Below, in pieces: positions 21,334 to 24,929 of a stretch of 24,929 nucleotides of DNA. Position numbers and translations under genes: made by a program. Source of the DNA: DASYYE01 sp035946955 (GTDB lineage: Bacteria; Actinomycetota; Actinomycetes; Streptosporangiales; Streptosporangiaceae); assembly GCA_035946955.1 (NCBI GenBank), contig DASYYE010000524.1, positions 1 through 24,929 on the forward strand, written 5' to 3'. Under the pieces are notes generated by a model. That model was not told the DNA's origin. It made no database searches and saw nothing but the letters and a program-made list of their open reading frames with translations. How positions within the stretch are numbered: position 1 is the first letter of the stretch; each line of letters begins with the position of its first letter.

Positions 21334-21834
21334 ATGGGCCAACCGACCACCAAGAGTCCGCCGGGCACCGGCAGCGTCACCGACGCGAAGCTGCTTGGCG
21401 CCCAGTTGTTCAACGAGACCTGGCGGCTGCTGGAACAGCAGGGGCGGGCCAGGGTCGACGACGACCGCCTGGTCCACACCGCGCACGCGTCCCGTTACCA
21501 CTGGGGAGAGGCCGCCGGCGTAACGCCGACGCACCTCGCCCGCGGCGAGTGGCTGATCTCCCGCGTCTACTCGGTACTCGGCCGCCCCGAACCGGCGGTG
21601 CACCACGCCCGCCGGGTACTGGACCTGTGCCAGGAGAACAGCATCAAGGGCTTCGACCTCGCCTTCGGCTACGAGGCACTGGCCCGCGCACACGCGGTCG
21701 CCGGGGATCCCAGCCAGGCCCGCGGGTACACCGACCAGGCACTGGCCGCTGCCAGGGACATCACTGAAGACGAAGAGCGCGACTTGGTCCTCGCCGACCT
21801 GGAGACCATCCCCAACCAGCCGCGGTACTGGTAG
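21334..21834 (+). CDS. TPR-like conserved hypothetical protein
   Basis: The 166-aa helical protein has a conserved core seen in many actinobacteria: TWRLLEQQGRARVDDDRLVH, THAASRYHWGEA-like (here HTAHASRYHWGEAAG), then LARGEWLISRVYSVLGRPEP, AVHHARRVLDLC and FAFGYEALARAHAVAGD-like (here FDLAFGYEALARAHAVAGD), which form one or two TPR-like helix pairs (about residues 75-145). It ends with an acidic helix (TEDEERDLVLADLETI). The function is unknown; TPR folds bind peptides or proteins. The ATG at 21334 follows TAGGGA; a possible -10 TATGGT lies at 21301-21306. An upstream in-frame start at 21295 is rejected because it would overlap this promoter. It ends 11 bp before the alpha/beta-hydrolase gene, so the two form an operon. 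Confidence 0.85.
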   Translation: MGQPTTKSPPGTGSVTDAKLLGAQLFNETWRLLEQQGRARVDDDRLVHTAHASRYHWGEAAGVTPTHLARGEWLISRVYSVLGRPEPAVHHARRVLDLCQENSIKGFDLAFGYEALARAHAVAGDPSQARGYTDQALAAARDITEDEERDLVLADLETIPNQPRYW

Positions 21835-21845
21835 CCGGCAACGCC

Positions 21846-22691
21846 ATGGAATGCGAACTCGACCGGCTGACGATCCACTACGAGACCTTCGGCGAAGGCA
21901 TCCCGCTGCTCGTCCTCCATGGCGTGGGCCTGGACCGCGGCGCCGCGATCTATGAGTTCGAGCCGGTCATGGCCAACCGAGGGGAATGGCGGCGGATCTA
22001 CGTCGACCTGCCCGGCCATGGTGAGACGCCCGGGCCGGCCTGGCTGACCGGGATCGACGCACTGCTCGACCTGCTGGTCGAGTTCGTCGACAAGGTGGTC
22101 GGGGACGAGCGTCTGGTGGTGGCCGGATCGTCGTTCGGCGGCTACCTGGCCAGGGGGCTGGTCCACCGGATGCCGCAGCGGCTCGACGGGGTCTGCTTGA
22201 TCGTGCCGTCAGTGATCCACATGCGCAACGTGGTGCCGTCCCGGACGGTCATCGCGGGCGCCGACCAGATGGAGCGGACAGCGAAGGAGCGGGACTGGCC
22301 GTGGTACGCCGCGCTGGCAGTCACCGACGAGCCGTCCACGCGTGAGTATGTAGACGCGCTTAGCCGGACCACCTCGGATCCGGCGTACAGCACCCGGCTG
22401 AACAGCCTCGATGCTGCCGCCAGGTTCGAACTCGGCCACCTGCCGGCGCCCTTCCCCGCCCCAGCGCTCATCCTCACGGGCCGCCAGGACCACATGGTCG
22501 GGTACCGGGACGCCTGGCGGGTGTCGAGTTCCTACCCGAGGGCGACTTTCGCAGTACTGGACAGGGCCGGGCATTTCCTTCGCGGGGAGCAGCCCAGGCT
22601 CTTCTCGGCATTGGTGGGCGAGTGGCTCAGCAGGGTTGAGGAATGGGTTGGTGACCGGCCGGCTGACCGGCCGGACCCCGGCTGGCCATGA
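21846..22691 (+). CDS. Alpha/beta-hydrolase
   Basis: The 281-aa protein is a complete alpha/beta-hydrolase. The oxyanion-hole strand LLVLHGVGLDRG is at about residues 21-32, IYVDLPGHGETPG at about 51-63, and the nucleophile elbow G94-S-S96-F-G98 gives Ser96. The acid Asp is in LTGRQDHMVGYRD, and the His in DRAGHFLRGEQP. All three catalytic residues are intact, unlike the remnant 560 bp upstream, and the sequence is different, so it is not its parent copy. There is no signal peptide; the substrate (ester, amide or C-C bond) cannot be told. It follows the TPR-like gene by 11 bp. The last codons contain the hairpin at 22655-22674. Confidence 0.9.
   Translation: MECELDRLTIHYETFGEGIPLLVLHGVGLDRGAAIYEFEPVMANRGEWRRIYVDLPGHGETPGPAWLTGIDALLDLLVEFVDKVVGDERLVVAGSSFGGYLARGLVHRMPQRLDGVCLIVPSVIHMRNVVPSRTVIAGADQMERTAKERDWPWYAALAVTDEPSTREYVDALSRTTSDPAYSTRLNSLDAAARFELGHLPAPFPAPALILTGRQDHMVGYRDAWRVSSSYPRATFAVLDRAGHFLRGEQPRLFSALVGEWLSRVEEWVGDRPADRPDPGWP
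22655..22674. terminator. Hairpin at the end of the hydrolase gene
   Basis: CCGGCCGG is present at 22655-22662 and 22667-22674 around a CTGA loop; each arm is self-complementary, so a perfect 8-bp stem forms. It lies inside the last codons (GDRPADRP) of the hydrolase gene, 50 bp before a new promoter, and could slow or end transcription. It may equally be a by-product of GC-rich coding sequence. Confidence 0.3.
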
Positions 22692-22715
22692 CCGCGACCT
22701 GTCGGCACCTGTGTC

Positions 22716-22727
22716 TAGGCTTGCCGC
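22716..22727 (+). promoter_or_regulatory. Leaderless-type -10 element
   Basis: TAGGCT at 22716-22721 stands six bases before the ATG at 22728 with no ribosome-binding site between them, the same layout as at 5479, 16447 and 24889. Confidence 0.5.
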
Positions 22728-23078
22728 ATGGACACGCGAACAGCAGCCCAGCAATGGGCCGAAGTGTGGGAACGCGGCTGGCGCGAGCATGACGAGGCGG
22801 CGATCGCGGCGCTCTATGCCGGGGACGCCTTGTGGCAGCAGCATCCATTCCGCGACCCGGAGCCGGGTTACCTGGCCCGCGTGTTCGCGGAAGAGGAGTC
22901 GGCTCAGTGCCAGTTCGGCACACCGATCGTCGATGGCGACCAGGCTGCCGTGCCCTGGACCGCGCAGACCAAACTCAGAGATGGCGGTTTGGAGAACATA
23001 GCGGGGGTCACACTGCTGAGGTTCCGTCCCGATGGGCTTGTCGTGGAAGAGCGCGACTTCTGCCACATAGCTGACTGA
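22728..23078 (+). CDS. SnoaL-like / NTF2 superfamily protein
   Basis: The 116-aa protein has the cone-shaped NTF2/SnoaL fold: helices AQQWAEVWERGWREHDEAAI and AALYAGDALWQQHPF, then PEPGYLARVFAEE and paired beta strands (QCQFGTPIVDGDQAAVPW, GLENIAGVTLLRF), ending in GLVVEERDFCHIAD. Family members include polyketide cyclases, isomerases and ligand-binding proteins; no catalytic role can be read here. The segment WQQHPFRDP, with His and Asp, is the usual pocket site. It appears to have its own leaderless promoter and is followed after 67 bp by the methyltransferase gene. Confidence 0.87.
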   Translation: MDTRTAAQQWAEVWERGWREHDEAAIAALYAGDALWQQHPFRDPEPGYLARVFAEEESAQCQFGTPIVDGDQAAVPWTAQTKLRDGGLENIAGVTLLRFRPDGLVVEERDFCHIAD

Positions 23079-23145
23079 CGCGCGCGGTGTACACTCTGGC
23101 CCTAACAGGGGCGGATGTGATCACGTAACCAAAAGAGAGGCCGGG

Positions 23146-23946
23146 TTGGAGCCTCCAAAGATTGATACCACGAGAGCGCATGCTGCCCGCATGTATGACT
23201 ATTACCTGGGCGGCAAGGATCATTTCGCGGTCGACCGCGAGACGGCGCAGCGGGCCGTGGGGATCTGGCCGACCGTGCGCACTGCGGTGCGGGAGAACCG
23301 GGCCTTCCTGGGACGGGCAGTGCGCTACCTGGTGCGCGAGGAAGGGATCCGGCAGTTCCTGGACATTGGGACCGGCCTGCCGAGCGCGAACAATGTGCAT
23401 GAGGTGGCGCAGGCAGCCGCGCCCGAGTGCCGGATCGTGTATGTGGACAATGACCCGATCGTGCTGACGCACGCCCGGGCGCTGCTGACCAGCTCGCCGG
23501 GGGGGAAGACTGCCTATATTCAGGCGGACCTGCGGCAGCCGGAGAAGATCCTCGTGGACCCGGCGACGCGGGAGACGGTCGACTTCTCTCGTCCGGTCGC
23601 CCTCATGCTGGTGGCGATCCTGCACTTCCTGACCGACGAGGACGACCCCGCCGGGGTCGTGGCCACGCTCGTTGACGCGCTTCCCTCAGGCAGCTACCTG
23701 GTCGCCTCCCACGGCACGCCAGAATACGACCCAGAGACCGCACGGGCTTTCGAGCGGGTCTACGCTGAAGCAGGGGTTTCGATCAGGGCCCGGACCGCGG
23801 ACGAGTTCGCCGAGGTCGCCTTCTCCGGGCTCGAGCTGGTTGACCCGGGTATCACACTTGTCTCCGAATGGCGGCCGGAAGGCCCCGGCCCGCGCCCGCT
23901 GCCGAATGAGGTCAACTGGAACTGCGGCGTGGCGCGCAAGTCCTGA
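23146..23946 (+). CDS. SAM-dependent methyltransferase (DUF574 / Methyltransf_19)
   Basis: The 266-aa protein belongs to the actinomycete-specific DUF574 methyltransferase group, often found in many copies per genome. Its N-terminal hallmark is ARMYDYYLGGKDHFAVDRE (14-32), and the SAM-binding motif I is FLDIGTGLPS (71-80), with the acidic end of strand 2 in IVYVDNDPIV. The strand-4 region is PVALMLVAILHFL, and the segment SYLVASHGTPEYD follows. The acceptor substrate is not known for most members. The TTG start at 23146 is supported by AGAGAGG five bases upstream and by the family-like start EPPKIDTTRAHAARMYD. A possible -10, TACACT, is at 23090-23095, leaving a 40-50 nt leader. Confidence 0.92.
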   Translation: MEPPKIDTTRAHAARMYDYYLGGKDHFAVDRETAQRAVGIWPTVRTAVRENRAFLGRAVRYLVREEGIRQFLDIGTGLPSANNVHEVAQAAAPECRIVYVDNDPIVLTHARALLTSSPGGKTAYIQADLRQPEKILVDPATRETVDFSRPVALMLVAILHFLTDEDDPAGVVATLVDALPSGSYLVASHGTPEYDPETARAFERVYAEAGVSIRARTADEFAEVAFSGLELVDPGITLVSEWRPEGPGPRPLPNEVNWNCGVARKS

Positions 23947-23989
23947 GGCTTGGTGGGGCGATTGTGGTGTCTGTTGGGGGGCGGTTGCC

Positions 23990-24844
23990 GTGGCGGACGC
24001 TGACGATGTGCGCTGCCTTGCGCTGGCGCTGCCTCATGTGGAGGAGATCGACAGCGATGGCTTCGACTTCCGCGTCGGCGGCAAGGGTTTCGTCTGGTCC
24101 TATCCGGACCGGGAACCCGGCGGGCGGCGGGTCATCCGGACCGACGTCGCGGTGTTGTTCGTCGGCGACGAGGCCGAGAAGCAGGCCCTGCTCCTAGGTG
24201 AGCCTGGGCTCTTCTTCACCACGCCCGCCTATGACGGCTGGCCGCTGGTGATGCTCCGGCTTGCCGAGGTGGGTGTTGAGCGGCTATCGGAACTGGTGAC
24301 GGACGCGTGGCGGATGCGTGCCCCCGCCACTCTTGCCGGGGAACTCACTGAGGACGGTGGTCCGGCCGAGGCGCCGCGGTTGCGTCCCTTCCCTGCGGGT
24401 TTGGCCAGCGTGGTCTCCGGCTGGGCCACGACGGACGAAGAAGTGCTCATGTGGTGCGGCCAGGCAACCGCACCAGTGCAGCCTGCGCAAGTCAGCGCCT
24501 GGGCCAGCGAGGACGGGGTAGAACCGTTCGGGCTGTACCGCGGCGAGCGGCTCGTCGCCTACGGCGAGTTGTGGGTCGACGACGGCGAAGCAGAGGTGGA
24601 ACTGGGGCGGCTCATCGTCGATCCCACACAACGGGGCCAGGGCATCGGCCGGTGCTTGGCGGCCGGGCTGGCCAGCCTGGCCCGGTCCAGGCACCCACAG
24701 GTCTTCCTGCGGGTCCACCCGGACAACACCGCGGCGCAGCGCTGTTACGCCGGGGCGGGCTTCGAGCCCACCGACCCGGACCGGGCGGCCGCATGGAACC
24801 TCGGCCAGCCCGTCGAGTACGTCTGGCTCACCTTCCCCCGTTGA
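23990..24844 (+). CDS. MmcQ/YjbR domain fused to GNAT N-acetyltransferase
   Basis: One uninterrupted 284-aa frame carries two domains. Residues 1 to about 118 are MmcQ/YjbR-like: DDVRCLALALPHVEEIDSDG, FDFRVGGKGFVWSY, then GLFFTTPAYDGWPLVMLRL and LSELVTDAWRMRAP, the usual end of that domain. From about 128 on, it is a GNAT acetyltransferase: LRPFPAGLASVVSGWATTDE, GLYRGERLVAYGELWVDD, VELGRLIVDPTQRGQGIG with the acetyl-CoA loop Q214-R-G-Q-G-I-G220, and VHPDNTAAQRCYAGAGF. The linker TEDGGPAEAP has no stop or start with a ribosome-binding site. GTG at 23990 follows a GGGGGG run; the frame further upstream overlaps the methyltransferase gene. YjbR folds are CyaY-like and of unclear function, so the acceptor is unknown. 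Confidence 0.83.
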   Translation: MADADDVRCLALALPHVEEIDSDGFDFRVGGKGFVWSYPDREPGGRRVIRTDVAVLFVGDEAEKQALLLGEPGLFFTTPAYDGWPLVMLRLAEVGVERLSELVTDAWRMRAPATLAGELTEDGGPAEAPRLRPFPAGLASVVSGWATTDEEVLMWCGQATAPVQPAQVSAWASEDGVEPFGLYRGERLVAYGELWVDDGEAEVELGRLIVDPTQRGQGIGRCLAAGLASLARSRHPQVFLRVHPDNTAAQRCYAGAGFEPTDPDRAAAWNLGQPVEYVWLTFPR

Positions 24845-24888
24845 TGTGCAGGGTGACCTGCTGCTTGGGTTCTGGCCCGAGGTCGGGG

Positions 24889-24900
24889 TAGGTTCCAGCC
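24889..24900 (+). promoter_or_regulatory. Leaderless-type -10 element
   Basis: TAGGTT at 24889-24894 is followed by six bases and then the GTG at 24901, again without a ribosome-binding site. Confidence 0.4.
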
Positions 24901-24929
24901 GTGTCCGCGTCTGAGGTCCGCACACCCGG
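24901..24929 (+). CDS. Start of an unidentified gene (cut by right edge)
   Basis: Nine full codons read MSASEVRTP from a GTG. Only the position six bases after a TAGGTT -10 element and the Ser/Ala-rich, protein-like start support it. Nothing can be said about the product. Confidence 0.35.

Noticed and set aside
1..24929. CRISPR arrays, IS elements, integrases or attachment sites.
   Set aside because: No regularly spaced repeats, transposase or integrase motifs or tRNA-linked direct repeats were found. The HNH gene is a 13E12 member and is not flanked by clear target duplications.

Overview
The window is very GC-rich, uses GTG and TTG starts freely, has many leaderless-type promoters, and carries families that are essentially actinobacterial: DUF5709, a mycothiol-dependent maleylpyruvate isomerase-type protein, a 13E12/DUF222-HNH protein, a DUF574-type methyltransferase and a SnoaL-tailed ECF sigma factor. 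It is chromosomal DNA of a filamentous or soil Actinomycetota. The order cannot be fixed from the sequence; a Streptosporangiales- or Streptomyces-like host is a guess. No rRNA, tRNA, CRISPR array, transposase or phage gene was seen.

Layout. 1-2840: an Hsp20 gene cut at the left edge, a strong terminator, then a leftward group (GAF membrane protein, 52-aa protein, PhyH-type dioxygenase, DUF5709 protein). 2973-5285: a flavin monooxygenase and a secreted TIM-barrel hydrolase-like protein that overlap tail to tail by 57 bp. 5491-8012: an MDMPI-type protein, then a flavin-dependent halogenase-like enzyme translationally coupled to a VOC protein. 8070-8970: a frameshifted two-TM protein gene and an AT-rich stretch with inverted repeats. 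8971-12946: 13E12/DUF222-HNH gene, facing a leftward pair of acyltransferase-3 and acyl-CoA thioesterase genes. 13053-15650: two cytochrome P450 genes, each with its own repeat-bearing leader, ending in a 20-bp-stem terminator. 15749-18579: PadR regulator with an operator-like palindrome inside its promoter, a 56-aa membrane protein, a serine beta-lactamase-like hydrolase and a divergent TetR regulator. 18569-21282: ECF sigma factor, ICMT-like methyltransferase, a conspicuous 48-nt hairpin, a P-loop kinase-like protein and a decayed alpha/beta-hydrolase. 21334-24929: TPR-like protein, alpha/beta-hydrolase, SnoaL-like protein, DUF574 methyltransferase, an MmcQ/YjbR-GNAT fusion and the first codons of another gene.

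Functionally the region is dense in single oxidative or tailoring enzymes (2OG dioxygenase, class B-type flavin monooxygenase, FDH-type flavoenzyme, two P450s, methyltransferases, hydrolases) and one-component regulators, but no PKS, NRPS, terpene synthase or other scaffold enzyme is present. It reads as an accessory metabolic region made of many short transcription units, not as one complete biosynthetic cluster. The points that most deserve a second look are the halogenase-like enzyme, the PadR promoter/operator, the split TCGAAC/GTTCGA repeat before the HNH gene, the 48-nt hairpin, the domain fusion near the right end and the two decaying genes.
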